Positions 8,764 through 17,031 of a stretch of DNA of 64,000 nucleotides are shown in pieces (position 1 is the stretch's first letter; every line of letters starts with the position of its first letter). This DNA comes from PALSA-693 sp963729695 (GTDB taxonomy: Bacteria; Actinomycetota; Acidimicrobiia; Acidimicrobiales; Palsa-688), in the NCBI GenBank assembly GCA_963729695.1, contig CAVSOT010000009.1, forward strand, positions 186,001 through 250,000. Direction: 5' to 3'. The notes under the pieces were generated by a model, which worked only from the letters and a program-made list of their open reading frames with translations, was not told the origin of the DNA and ran no database searches. A program made the position numbers and the translations under genes.

Positions 8764-8822
8764 GAGCGGCTGGCGGGACGAGGCGATCGGCTGGCGGGAC
8801 GAGGCGAGCGGCTGGCGGGACG
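8760..8822 (+). repeat. 21-bp tandem repeat, three copies
   Basis: Units start at 8760, 8781 and 8802 and differ at one position (AGGCGAGCGG versus AGGCGATCGG, each followed by CTGGCGGGACG). The array replaces the missing 3' part of the DUF389 relic and may mark the point where it was cut. Confidence 0.8.
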
Positions 8823-8854
8823 ACGGGCCGCTCGCAGATCTTGGTCGATCAGGG

Positions 8855-9187
8855 CTAGTCGGCCTGTCGAGACGTCACCCCGGGCCCGTCGTCTACGGGT
8901 TCCCAGGCGGCGAGCAGGCGCTCGTGGAGTTCGTCGTCGCTTCGTTCGAGATCCAGATCAGTCGAGTGCCGGTACGGGTCGCCATCCGAAGCCGGGAACA
9001 TGATCGGGATCTTGAGCCAGTCGGCCACGTCGTTGGCCTGTTTGGTCTGGTCCTGCCATGCCGATTCGGTCCATATGTCCGGAGATGCGGACAGACGCGC
9101 TCGCAGGTCACAAGCGGCTGATCGCAATCGCCAACGAAACGTAGGTTTGCCCATTTCGGGTGGCCGCCCCTCTCCGCCCTTCTCCAC
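8855..9187 (-). CDS. hypothetical protein
   Basis: Up to 110 residues; the likelier start is ATG 9154 (MGKPTFRWRLRSAACDL), giving 99. The sequence is mixed alpha with a Trp/Asp-rich middle (DIWTESAWQDQ, VADWLKIPIMFPASDGDPY) and an acidic C-terminal helix. No signal peptide, membrane segment or known motif is seen. A longer frame overlaps it on the same strand but has poorer composition. I do not recognise the family. Confidence 0.45.
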   Translation of the reverse strand: MEKGGEGRPPEMGKPTFRWRLRSAACDLRARLSASPDIWTESAWQDQTKQANDVADWLKIPIMFPASDGDPYRHSTDLDLERSDDELHERLLAAWEPVDDGPGVTSRQAD

Positions 9188-9273
9188 TCGCGGGCCACCC
9201 TACTGGTCATCCCTCTTCCCTGCACGGCAGGTTGCCCGGCTGGGTCGGGCAGTGGGTGCAGTTGGGTCGCCGA

Positions 9274-9504
9274 TGGGTGCACCCGGGTCACCGCTGGGCA
9301 CCTGACTCGCCTGTGGGCACCTGACTCGCCTGTGGGCACCTGACTCGCCGGTGGGCACCTGGTTTTCCGCTGGGTGCCTGACCGATTGCCTGGCTTCTGG
9401 CTGACGGCCTGGCTTCTGGCTGACCGGCTGGCTTCTGGCTGACCGGCTGGCTTCTGGCTGACCGCCTGGTTTTTGGCTGACGGCCTGGTTTCTGGGTGGG
9501 GCCT
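9274..9504 (+). repeat. 19-bp phase-locked tandem array
   Basis: TGG recurs at 9274, 9295, 9314, 9333, 9352, 9371, 9391, 9410, 9429, 9448, 9467 and 9486, so the steps are 19 bp except one of 21 and one of 20. The left units read TGGGCACCTGACTCGCCTG; the right units read TGGCTTCTGGCTGACCGGC. Two sequence subfamilies thus share one register. The array ends about 80 bp before the -10 box of the next gene. Confidence 0.85.
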
Positions 9505-9582
9505 CCGGCCTGTGGGGTCGTGTGTAACGCGGGTGGGGGTTCGTGGCTTGGTCTGTTGAGTGTTGGTGCCGGGGTGGGGGTC

Positions 9583-9588
9583 TAGGCT
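9583..9588 (+). promoter_or_regulatory. -10 box TAGGCT, leaderless start
   Basis: TAGGCT lies 8 bases before GTG 9597 and no Shine-Dalgarno sequence is present, which fits a leaderless transcript. The same arrangement occurs at seven other genes in the window. Confidence 0.5.
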
Positions 9589-9596
9589 GCGTTGGG

Positions 9597-10091
9597 GTGG
9601 TGGGTCAGATCGCGGTCGTTGGCGGCTCGGAGGTGGCGCCTTTTACGGCGGGGGTGGCCGAGGTGGTGGGCGCCGGGTTGGCGGCGGCGGGGGCGGTGGT
9701 GGTGTGTGGCGGGTTGGGCGGGGTCATGGAGGCGGCGTGCCGGGGGGCTAAGTCGGCGGGTGGGCTTACGGTGGGTTTTCTGCCTGGTTTGGATCCGAGG
9801 GCGGCGAACCGGTGGGTCGACGTGGTTATTCCGACCGGGTTGGGCGAGGCTCGCAATCTTCTGGTGGTGCGTTCGGCGGCGGTGGTGGTCGCCGTCGGCG
9901 GGGGGTATGGGACGCTGTCTGAGATCGCGTTTGCGCTGCGGGTGGGCAGGCCGGTGGTGGGGGTGGGGACGTGGGTGCTCACTCGACCTGACGGAGTGGA
10001 GGATGGCGGGATGGTGGCGGTCGGCGATGCGGGGGGTGCGGTGGCTGTGGCCTTGGAGTTGGCCGCGGCTGACGGGGCGGGTTTTGTCTAG
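9597..10091 (+). CDS. LOG-like / TIGR00725 Rossmann protein
   Basis: 164 residues from GTG 9597, chosen because homology (IAVVGGSEVAP) begins there and a -10 box sits 8 bases upstream. It has the SLOG fold signatures: GGLGGVMEAACRGA for the first nucleotide loop, and EARNLLVVRSA followed by VGGGYGTLSE, the counterpart of PGGxGTxxE. Relatives include cytokinin-activating LOG phosphoribohydrolases and putative nucleotide-binding proteins of unknown role. The base composition is strongly G-rich on this strand. Specific activity cannot be assigned. Confidence 0.82.
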   Translation: MVGQIAVVGGSEVAPFTAGVAEVVGAGLAAAGAVVVCGGLGGVMEAACRGAKSAGGLTVGFLPGLDPRAANRWVDVVIPTGLGEARNLLVVRSAAVVVAVGGGYGTLSEIAFALRVGRPVVGVGTWVLTRPDGVEDGGMVAVGDAGGAVAVALELAAADGAGFV

Positions 10092-10107
10092 GCGCTGGGG
10101 GTGGGTG

Positions 10108-10310
10108 AAAACGGTCAGTAAAAGGCGGGCTTCGGGGTTTTTGTTGTCCGTTTTTGGCTGCTGTGGTGGGGGGGATTTTTCGGAAACGGTCAGCAAAACG
10201 TGGTCGGGGTCCTGGCGGCGGTTTTGTTGTCCGTTTTCGGGCGGGGTCGTAGGGGAAATTTCGTGAAAACGGTCAGCAAAACTGGCGTCGTCGGTTTTGC
10301 TGACCGTTTT
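10108..10310. repeat. three tandem palindromes, AAAACGGTCAGCAAAA family
   Basis: Copy 3 is perfect: AAAACGGTCAGCAAAA at 10266-10281 and its exact reverse complement at 10295-10310. Copy 2 has GAAACGGTCAGCAAAA at 10183-10198 with an imperfect right arm at 10222-10238. Copy 1 has AAAACGGTCAGTAAAA at 10108-10123 and a right arm at 10139-10154 (13 of 16 pair). In copies 1 and 2 the right arm reads TTTTGTTGTCCG. Left arms are spaced 75 and 83 bp. The same element occurs at 56.53-56.63 kb. Confidence 0.88.
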
Positions 10311-12259
10311 GGAGGGCGACGGCCTCTCTCGCCATGCCGCCGACTGGGTCCGGTCGCCCGGCGGGCGGCCGGGTCAGCGGGATAAGCGCCAGCGGGCCAG
10401 GCGTGCAGACCCGCCCGCCCGGCGGCCGGCGCCCCGCGCCCAGCCACTCGCCCGGCGCCCGGCGCCCACGGCCCGACGCCCAGCCACTCGCCCGGCGCCC
10501 GGCGCCCACGACCCACGCCCCACGGCCCAAACCCCGCCGCCCATGGCCCAGCCGCCCACCGCCGCCCGCTCGACGCCGTCATGACGACGGGCTCAACGCC
10601 TGGCCCGACGCGGCGCGTCAGGGCGCTGGCGATGACCGATCGCGCTTCCTCCTGGATACGCGTCAGGTGGTCATGGCCACGCCACGACTCAGCGTAGATC
10701 TTGTAGACCGCCTCGGTGCCGGAGGGCCGGGCCGCGAACCAACCCGACGGGCTGGTCACTTTGAGCCCGCCGATGGGGGCGTCGTTGCCAGGGGCAGTCG
10801 TCAGCTTCGCGGTGATCGGTTCGCCCGCCAGCTGAGTGGCGGTCACTTGCTCTGGCTGCAAGCGCGCCAGGACCGCCTTTTCCTCGGGGGTGGCGGGTGC
10901 GTCGACCCGGGCGTACACCGGGTCGCCGAACCGCTCCGTGAGCCTCCGGTAGCGCTGGCTCGGCGTCATCCCTGTCACGGCGGTGATCTCGGACGCCAAC
11001 AAACAGAGCAGGATGCCGTCCTTGTCGGTCGTCCACACCGACCCGTCTTTCCGCAGAAAAGACGCTCCGGCGCTCTCCTCCCCGCCGAACCCGATCGACC
11101 CGTCGAGCAGGCCCGGAACAAACCATTTGAATCCGACGGGGACCTCGAAGAGCCGACGGTCGAGGTCGCCGGTGACCCGATCGATCATGCTCGAGGACAC
11201 GAGCGTCTTGCCGATGGCAGTCAGAGGTGGCCAGCCCGTGCGGTGCTGATACAGGTACTCGATCGCCGCGGCCAGGTAGTGGTTGGGGTTCATCAAGCCT
11301 GCATCCGGGGTGACGATCCCGTGGCGATCTGCATCCGCATCGTTGCCCGTGGCTACCTGGAACTCGTCACGCCGGGCGATGAGCGACTCCATGGCGTAGG
11401 GCGAGGAGCAGTCCGTGCGGATCTTCTCGTCCCAGTCCAGGGTCATGAACCGCCACGTCGGGTCGACGTCCCGGTTCACCACGGTGAGGTTCAGCCGGTA
11501 GCGATCGGCGATCTCTCCCCAATAGGCCACGCTGGCCCCGCCCATAGGGTCTGCCCCGATACGCACGTCCGCACCGGCGACCGCGTCCAGGTCGATCGCA
11601 GAAGGGAGATCGGCCACGTAGGCGTCGAGGAAATCGTAGCTACCGGTTGTAGCCGCAGTCCGGGCCCGGGCGATCGGGACCCGCCGAACCTCACGGAGTC
11701 CGCCGGCGAGCAGTTCGTTGGCCCGGCTCTGGATCTGCGCCGTCACGTCGGTGCCGGCTGGGCCCCCGTCTGGGGGGTTGTACTTGAAGCCGCCGTCGGT
11801 CGGTGGATTGTGCGATGGGGTCACCACGATTCCATCCGCGTGGGCGCCAGTCTGGCCCGGCTCGCGGTTGTGCGTCAGGACAGCGAGTGACAGAGCGGGG
11901 GTCGGCGTGTAGCCGTCTCGGTTGTCGACGAGGACCCGCACTTCGTTGGCGGCGAGCACCTCGAGCGCCGTGACCCATGCTGGTTCGGACAGGGCGTGGG
12001 TGTCTCGGACCAGAAACAACGGCCCTTCGATGTGCTTGGCCTTCCGGTAGTCACAGATGGCCTGGCTGGTGGCGGCGATGTGGTCTTCGTTGAAGCTGGC
12101 CACCAGACTCGATCCCCGGTGCCCGGAGGTCCCGAACGACACTCGCTGGTCCCTGACGGATGGGTCCGGGTGTTCGGTGTAGTAGGCGGTGACCAATCGG
12201 GGAACATCGACGAGGTCGCCGCTCTCGGCGGGTTTTCCCGCCCGCGATCCACTTGGCAT
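10190..12259 (-). CDS. pgm: phosphoglucomutase (alpha-D-glucose phosphate specific) with low-complexity C-terminal extension
   Basis: The first ~545 of 689 residues match Pgm in full: substrate loop FGTSGHRGS, phosphoserine loop TPSHNPP, metal loop DADADRHG, sugar loop GFGGEESAGAS and phosphate-binding RPSGTE. It interconverts glucose-1- and glucose-6-phosphate. GAGGAG precedes the ATG. Family members end near residue 546; here the frame runs on for ~140 residues through Gly/Ala/Arg-rich repeats (period 40 bp, 10441-10510) and stops only inside the palindrome cluster. The original stop was probably lost by repeat expansion. Divergent from gpsA. Confidence 0.93.
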   Translation of the reverse strand: MPSGSRAGKPAESGDLVDVPRLVTAYYTEHPDPSVRDQRVSFGTSGHRGSSLVASFNEDHIAATSQAICDYRKAKHIEGPLFLVRDTHALSEPAWVTALEVLAANEVRVLVDNRDGYTPTPALSLAVLTHNREPGQTGAHADGIVVTPSHNPPTDGGFKYNPPDGGPAGTDVTAQIQSRANELLAGGLREVRRVPIARARTAATTGSYDFLDAYVADLPSAIDLDAVAGADVRIGADPMGGASVAYWGEIADRYRLNLTVVNRDVDPTWRFMTLDWDEKIRTDCSSPYAMESLIARRDEFQVATGNDADADRHGIVTPDAGLMNPNHYLAAAIEYLYQHRTGWPPLTAIGKTLVSSSMIDRVTGDLDRRLFEVPVGFKWFVPGLLDGSIGFGGEESAGASFLRKDGSVWTTDKDGILLCLLASEITAVTGMTPSQRYRRLTERFGDPVYARVDAPATPEEKAVLARLQPEQVTATQLAGEPITAKLTTAPGNDAPIGGLKVTSPSGWFAARPSGTEAVYKIYAESWRGHDHLTRIQEEARSVIASALTRRVGPGVEPVVMTASSGRRWAAGPWAAGFGPWGVGRGRRAPGEWLGVGPWAPGAGRVAGRGAPAAGRAGLHAWPAGAYPADPAARRATGPSRRHGERGRRPPKRSAKPTTPVLLTVFTKFPLRPRPKTDNKTAARTPTTFC
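10441..10510. repeat. 30-bp direct repeat, period 40 bp, in pgm 3' extension
   Basis: An identical 30-bp stretch starting CAGCCACTCGCCCGG occurs at 10441-10470 and 10481-10510. The period is not a multiple of three, so the two copies encode different peptides in the pgm frame. Confidence 0.8.
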
Positions 12260-12330
12260 GGCACCAGTCTCCTCGCTTCGGCTGATCTCGGCTAGCTCGG
12301 CGAGACATTTGGTCGGGCCGGTCGGACCAT

Positions 12331-12336
12331 TAACGT
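12331..12336 (+). promoter_or_regulatory. gpsA promoter, -10 TAACGT
   Basis: TAACGT is followed by 7 bases and then GTG 12344; TTGGTC at 12309-12314 is a fair -35 with a 16-bp spacer. No Shine-Dalgarno fits, so the mRNA is probably leaderless. Confidence 0.55.
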
Positions 12337-12343
12337 TCCCAGA

Positions 12344-13408
12344 GTGAAGGTTTCGGTGGTCGGCGCCGGCTCATGGGGGACGACTCTGGCGTCCCAGCTC
12401 GCCCGGCGCGAGGAGACGATGTTGTGGGCCCACGAGGCTGAGGTCGTCGAGTCGATCACCGAGCAGCACGAGAACCCGGTGTTTCTGCCCGGATTCCAGT
12501 TGCCTACATCTCTTCAGGCTTCGGCATCGCTGGAGGAAGTGATCCAGGGCGCCGACCTGATCATGATGGCCGTGCCCTCGAGATACTTCCGCTCTGTGCT
12601 GCAACGGGCTCGAAGTCTGATCTCCGCCGAGGTGCCCATTCTCAGTCTGGCCAAGGGGCTCGAGGAGGCCACCCTGCTGCGGATGACCGAGGTGGCCGCC
12701 GAGGTCATGGCGGGGCACGACCCACGACTGATCGGGGTTCTAAGCGGTCCGAACATCGCCCGGGAAGTGATGTCGGGAGAGCCGGCGGCCACGGTCATCG
12801 CCTTTCCGGATCGAGGAGTCGCCCGGCAGTTGCAGCAGGTGTTGATCACGGATCGATTCCGGGTGTACACCAACACGGACGTCGTGGGATGCGAGCTCGG
12901 CGGCGCCGTCAAGAACGTCATCGCCGTGGCGGCCGGCATGGCGGCCGGCCTCGGGTACGGGGCCAACAGTCAGGGCGCCCTCATCACCCGCGGCCTGGCG
13001 GAGCTGACCCGGCTCGGGGTGGCGCTGGGGGGCGCCCCGCTGACGTTTCTCGGGCTCGCGGGCGTGGGCGACCTCTTTGCTACGTGCAGCAGCCCTCTCA
13101 GCCGCAACAACCGGGTGGGCATGGAGCTGGGTAAGGGTCGACCCCTGGACGACATCCTGGCTTCGATGCGGATGGTCGCCGAGGGCGTGGAAACAGCTCG
13201 CCCGACCGTGGAGCTGGCGGCCCAGGTGGGCGTGGAAGTGCCCATCGCCGAGCAGGTCGTCGCCGTGCTCGACGGAGTCCACCCTCCGGCCGACGCGGTC
13301 CAGGCGCTGATGCAGCGAGCCGCCCAGGACGAGCTCCACGACCTGCCCAACTCGGGCCTTGGCCGTCTTCAGGGAGATGACACCGGCTCTCGGTCGTTGT
13401 CGCGGTGA
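12344..13408 (+). CDS. gpsA: glycerol-3-phosphate dehydrogenase [NAD(P)+]
   Basis: 354 residues. The N-terminal Rossmann loop is VVGAGSWGTTLA, then LPTSLQASASLEE and LSLAKGLE, then SGPNIAREV. The C-terminal domain has the catalytic lysine in GGAVKNVIAVAAGMA and the loop GLAGVGDLFATCSSPLSRNN. It makes sn-glycerol-3-phosphate from DHAP for phospholipid synthesis. The C-terminus is about 15 residues longer than usual. It stands between pgm (divergent) and an MFS gene (convergent, 22-bp gap). Confidence 0.96.
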   Translation: MKVSVVGAGSWGTTLASQLARREETMLWAHEAEVVESITEQHENPVFLPGFQLPTSLQASASLEEVIQGADLIMMAVPSRYFRSVLQRARSLISAEVPILSLAKGLEEATLLRMTEVAAEVMAGHDPRLIGVLSGPNIAREVMSGEPAATVIAFPDRGVARQLQQVLITDRFRVYTNTDVVGCELGGAVKNVIAVAAGMAAGLGYGANSQGALITRGLAELTRLGVALGGAPLTFLGLAGVGDLFATCSSPLSRNNRVGMELGKGRPLDDILASMRMVAEGVETARPTVELAAQVGVEVPIAEQVVAVLDGVHPPADAVQALMQRAAQDELHDLPNSGLGRLQGDDTGSRSLSR

Positions 13409-13430
13409 CCGTGAGGATCGAGCTCGGCGT

Positions 13431-15611
13431 TCACGGCCGGAGTGCACCCGGTCCGGCGGCGGCCAGGGCCGGAGAGGTGGGGATGACCTCCGTTGCCAGG
13501 TTGTCCAGCAGCCGGACCAGGTCGGGATACTGGTCGGGGGACCACCCTTCGAGCAGGTTTTCCAGGCGGGCCCGCACCGCGCTGATCAGTTGATCGGCCG
13601 CGGCAGCGCCGGCAGGTGTGAGGGCGACCCGCGCCGACGAGCCATCGCCGTCTGACCTGCCGCTGCCGTCTGACCTGCCGCTGCCGTCTGACCTGCCGCT
13701 GCCGTCTGACCTGCCGCTGCCGTCTGACCTGCCGCTGCCGTCTGACCTGCCGCTGCCGTCTGACCTGACGCCGCCGCCTGGGGTGACGCTGGCGTCTGAC
13801 GTGCCGCTTTCCGGTTGTCGCTCGATGAGGCCACGCGAGGTGAGCTCCGCCAGCGCCGCCTCGAGGGCCTCTGGCGGGACCTTGTCCCGGTTGGTGAGCT
13901 CGGCCGCGTTCCATTCGGGGTCCCGGCGCAGCCGGACGATCACGGAACAGGCTGTGAGCGGGAGGTCGACGCCCGCCTCGGTGGCCACCCGCTCCAGATA
14001 GGCGCGCATCTGCTTACGCCCGACGAGGACCCCCAGCGCCCGGATGATCTCGGCGAGGGAGTCAGGTGGACGCGGCATGGCGAAGGCTTCACCGATGTCT
14101 TCTGCCGTGACGGTCGTGCGCATGGGAAGTTCTTTGATGAACCACGACGCCGCGAACGCCACGACCGAGACGGCCGCTGCGACCTTGAACGCCTTGTCGA
14201 GGGATGCGGCGTAGGCGGCCAGGTAGACGGAGTGCACCTCGGGCGGCAGTTTGGCGAGGGCCGCCGCGCTGATGTGGGAGGTGTTGGTTTGCGCCGAGGA
14301 GGCGTTGGGAAAGGCGGCGTGAAGCCGGCTGGCCAGCTCGGTGGCGAAGATCGTCCCGATGATCGCCGTGCCGACCGAGCTGCCGATGTTGCGGAACAGC
14401 GTGTTACCCGCCGTAGCCACGCCGAGGTCTCTGTAGTCGACCGCATTCTGGACCGCCACCACGAGGACCTGCATGACGAGACCGATCCCACAGCCGGTCA
14501 CGAACAAAAAGACCGCAGCCTCCGGAGAAGACGTACCCACGCTCAAGCGCGAGAGCAGCAGGAGACCGACGGCCATGATGGCGGTCCCGGCGATGGGGAA
14601 GACCCGGTACCGGCCGGTACGCGACACGATCTGACCGCCAACGATGGAGGTCAGCAGGAGTCCGGCCATAAGGGGGAGGAGTTGCAATCCGGAAATCGTT
14701 GGCGATTCGTCCTTGACGACTTGGAAATAGAGAGGCAGAAAAGCGATGGCGCCGAACATCGCTAACCCCACCAACAGGGCGACGATGCCCGCACTGACAA
14801 ACACCTCGTTCGTCAAGAGCCGGGGAGGTAGCACTGGTTCCTCGGCTCTTCGCTCGACCCAGAGGAAGGCCGCCACGGAGACAACCGTGGCCGCGCCCAG
14901 GCCGATGATCTCGCTTGACGCCCACGGGAAGGTGGTCCCGCCAAGACTCACCATCAGCACCAGGCTCGCCAGGGCGAGGGCGAGCAACCCGGCGCCCAGA
15001 TAGTCGATGCGGTGGTGGGTGCGGGCTGTGACGGCGGGGAAGGTCACGGCCAACACCACCAGGGCCACCGCCCCGATGGGCAGGTTGATATAGAAGATCC
15101 ATCGCCAGGACAGGTTGGTCGTCAGGGCTCCCCCGATGAGCGGCCCGATCACGGTGGCGAGACCGAACACCGCCCCGAAAAGGCCTTGATAGCGGCCCCG
15201 CTCCCGGGGGGAAACCACATCGCCGACCGCCGCTTGGGCGCTGACCATCAGGCCGCCCCCACCCAGTCCTTGTACGGCTCGGAAGGCGATGAGCTCCGGG
15301 AAGCTCTGGCTGAGCCCACACAACGCCGACCCGGCCAGGAAAATGACCAGTCCTACCTGCAGGACGATCCGCCGGCCGAAGAGGTCGCCGAGCTTCCCGT
15401 AGACCGGGGTGACGACCGTCTGGGCCAGAAGGTAGGCGGTGGTAACCCAGGCGATGTGATTGAGCCCGCCCAGGTCTCCGGCGATGGTGGGCAGGGCCGT
15501 GGCCACGATGGTGGAATCCAGCGCCGCCATGAGTATGACCAGCATGAGTCCCGAAAAGACCAGCGCCAGCTTGCGGCCGTGGAGCTCGTGTGCTTCATCC
15601 GGCAAGACCAC
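13431..15611 (-). CDS. DHA2-family MFS transporter fused to a winged-helix domain
   Basis: 726 residues. Residues ~15-500 form a 14-helix drug:H+ antiporter of the EmrB/QacA type (LDSTIVATALPTIAGDLGG in helix 1, GKLGDLFGRR in loop 2-3). After ELPMRTT the protein continues with ~200 residues resembling a MarR-like winged helix: LTACSVIVRLRRDPEWNAAEL, ALAELTSRGLIERQ, then VALTPAGAAAADQL. The expected beta-wing, between RGLIERQ and VALTP, is swollen by a seven-fold 18-bp tandem repeat giving GRSDGS units. The fusion could sense substrate or bind DNA at the membrane. Convergent with gpsA, divergent from the esterase. Confidence 0.9.
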   Translation of the reverse strand: MVLPDEAHELHGRKLALVFSGLMLVILMAALDSTIVATALPTIAGDLGGLNHIAWVTTAYLLAQTVVTPVYGKLGDLFGRRIVLQVGLVIFLAGSALCGLSQSFPELIAFRAVQGLGGGGLMVSAQAAVGDVVSPRERGRYQGLFGAVFGLATVIGPLIGGALTTNLSWRWIFYINLPIGAVALVVLAVTFPAVTARTHHRIDYLGAGLLALALASLVLMVSLGGTTFPWASSEIIGLGAATVVSVAAFLWVERRAEEPVLPPRLLTNEVFVSAGIVALLVGLAMFGAIAFLPLYFQVVKDESPTISGLQLLPLMAGLLLTSIVGGQIVSRTGRYRVFPIAGTAIMAVGLLLLSRLSVGTSSPEAAVFLFVTGCGIGLVMQVLVVAVQNAVDYRDLGVATAGNTLFRNIGSSVGTAIIGTIFATELASRLHAAFPNASSAQTNTSHISAAALAKLPPEVHSVYLAAYAASLDKAFKVAAAVSVVAFAASWFIKELPMRTTVTAEDIGEAFAMPRPPDSLAEIIRALGVLVGRKQMRAYLERVATEAGVDLPLTACSVIVRLRRDPEWNAAELTNRDKVPPEALEAALAELTSRGLIERQPESGTSDASVTPGGGVRSDGSGRSDGSGRSDGSGRSDGSGRSDGSGRSDGSGRSDGDGSSARVALTPAGAAAADQLISAVRARLENLLEGWSPDQYPDLVRLLDNLATEVIPTSPALAAAGPGALRP
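13651..13776. repeat. 18-bp minisatellite, seven copies, inside MFS gene
   Basis: TCTGACCTGCCGCTGCCG repeats exactly from 13651 in steps of 18 bp; the seventh unit (13759) is slightly diverged. Being a multiple of three it keeps the reading frame and adds GRSDGS units to the wing of the C-terminal winged-helix domain. Confidence 0.92.
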
Positions 15612-15685
15612 CGCCGGCCTCCTTCTTTGGACGTCGCCTCAGATCCCACCAGACCAGTGGCCTAAGGTTAGCTAGACCCAACGTG

Positions 15686-16960
15686 ATGAAATCCGGACCG
15701 GCTTTTCTGGCTGCCTCGGCGCTCGGTGCGGCCAACACCTGGAGCGCCTGCTCCCCGGTGCGGTCTGGCCGCCGGTCGGTGCCGTCGTTCCCTGCCGGGC
15801 AGCTCACGTCGGAGCTCCCGCTCCACGCCATCGCCTGGCAGGCCGCGGCCACGATCGAGTTCGTCCGTCGGGGCGCGCTCCAAACCAGGGCCGGCCGGGC
15901 CGGCGCCCTCTTGACCCTGGGATCCTGGGCGGCGCTGGTGACGTTGCAGCGCGACGCAGCCCGGACCGAGCAGGTCGTGGAGGGGGCGCTGGTCGAGGGC
16001 CTCGGCCGCGACTACCGGCGGCGCCTACTCGCTCCGCCCGAGCCGGCCCCGGGTCGATTGACCCCACGCCAGTTGGTCCTGCCCCGCCGGGGTCGGCGAG
16101 GCCGGTACACCGCCACCCACGGTGTGGCCTACGGGCCCTTCGGCCGGCGCAATCACCTGGATATCTGGCGTCGTCCCGATCTTCCGGCGGACGGCAATGC
16201 TCCGGTGCTGGTGCAGGTGCACGGCGGCGGCTGGAGCACGGGGAGCAAACGAGGCCAGGCCTATCCGTTGCTGACCACGCTGGCCGAACGGGGCTGGGTA
16301 TGCGTCGCCATCAACTATCGGCTCGGACCACACGCGCCCTGGCCGGATCAGATCGTGGACGTGCTCCGTGCTATCGCCTGGGTGCGGGGAAATATTTCGT
16401 CCTACGGGGGTGCCCCCGACTTTGTCGCCATCACCGGTGGGTCGGCGGGCGGCCATTTGGCCGCCCTTGCGGCCTTGGCCGCTGGCGATCCGGACTTTCA
16501 ACCCGGCTTCGAGCGCGCTGACACTTCGGTCCAGGCCGCCGTGCCCTTCTACGGCATGTACGACTTCACCAACACCGCCGCAGGAGGAAGGGACGTTGAG
16601 GCCTTTCTGTCGCGGGTCCTGTTCAAAACCCGGATCGAGGAGGATTGGGAGCGCTGGGAACGGGCGTCACCCCTCTTTCGGACCCGGGTCGACGCCCCGC
16701 CGTTCTTCGTGCTGCACGGAACCAGCGATTCGGTGGTGCCCGTCGAACAGGCCCGACGGTTTGTTCAGCGCCTGCGGGCGACGGCCGCCAACCCGGTGGT
16801 CTATGCCGAACTGCCCCGGGCCCAACACGCCTTCGACACCTACGCCTCCCTTCGTACCGTGCGCGAGGTGCGAGCTGTCGAGCGGTTCCTCGACGTCACG
16901 CATGCCGAGCACCTTCGCCGCTGCGGTCGCGTCCCCTCGCCGTTCCCGCGGCCCGGTTGA
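15686..16960 (+). CDS. alpha/beta hydrolase (carboxylesterase / BD-FAE-like)
   Basis: 424 residues from ATG 15686. The N-terminal ~150 residues are unrelated to the hydrolase fold and carry hydrophobic segments (FLAASALGAANTW, GALLTLGSWAALV) that may anchor it in the membrane. The catalytic part has the oxyanion motif VHGGGW, the nucleophile elbow GGSAGG, the acid in HGTSDSVVP and the histidine in AQHAFD. It should hydrolyse carboxyl esters. Divergent from the MFS gene with a 74-bp gap containing TAAGGT and TAGCTA, candidate -10 boxes. Confidence 0.88.
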   Translation: MKSGPAFLAASALGAANTWSACSPVRSGRRSVPSFPAGQLTSELPLHAIAWQAAATIEFVRRGALQTRAGRAGALLTLGSWAALVTLQRDAARTEQVVEGALVEGLGRDYRRRLLAPPEPAPGRLTPRQLVLPRRGRRGRYTATHGVAYGPFGRRNHLDIWRRPDLPADGNAPVLVQVHGGGWSTGSKRGQAYPLLTTLAERGWVCVAINYRLGPHAPWPDQIVDVLRAIAWVRGNISSYGGAPDFVAITGGSAGGHLAALAALAAGDPDFQPGFERADTSVQAAVPFYGMYDFTNTAAGGRDVEAFLSRVLFKTRIEEDWERWERASPLFRTRVDAPPFFVLHGTSDSVVPVEQARRFVQRLRATAANPVVYAELPRAQHAFDTYASLRTVREVRAVERFLDVTHAEHLRRCGRVPSPFPRPG

Positions 16961-17031
16961 CCCCGCCCTCGGGTGGACGCGCTCGCACCCCGGCCCTGGG
17001 GAAGTGGGACCGGGGTGCGGACGGTTTGCGG

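Noticed and set aside
8760..9504. CRISPR array
   Set aside because: Repeats are contiguous 19- or 21-bp units without unique spacers, and there are no cas genes.
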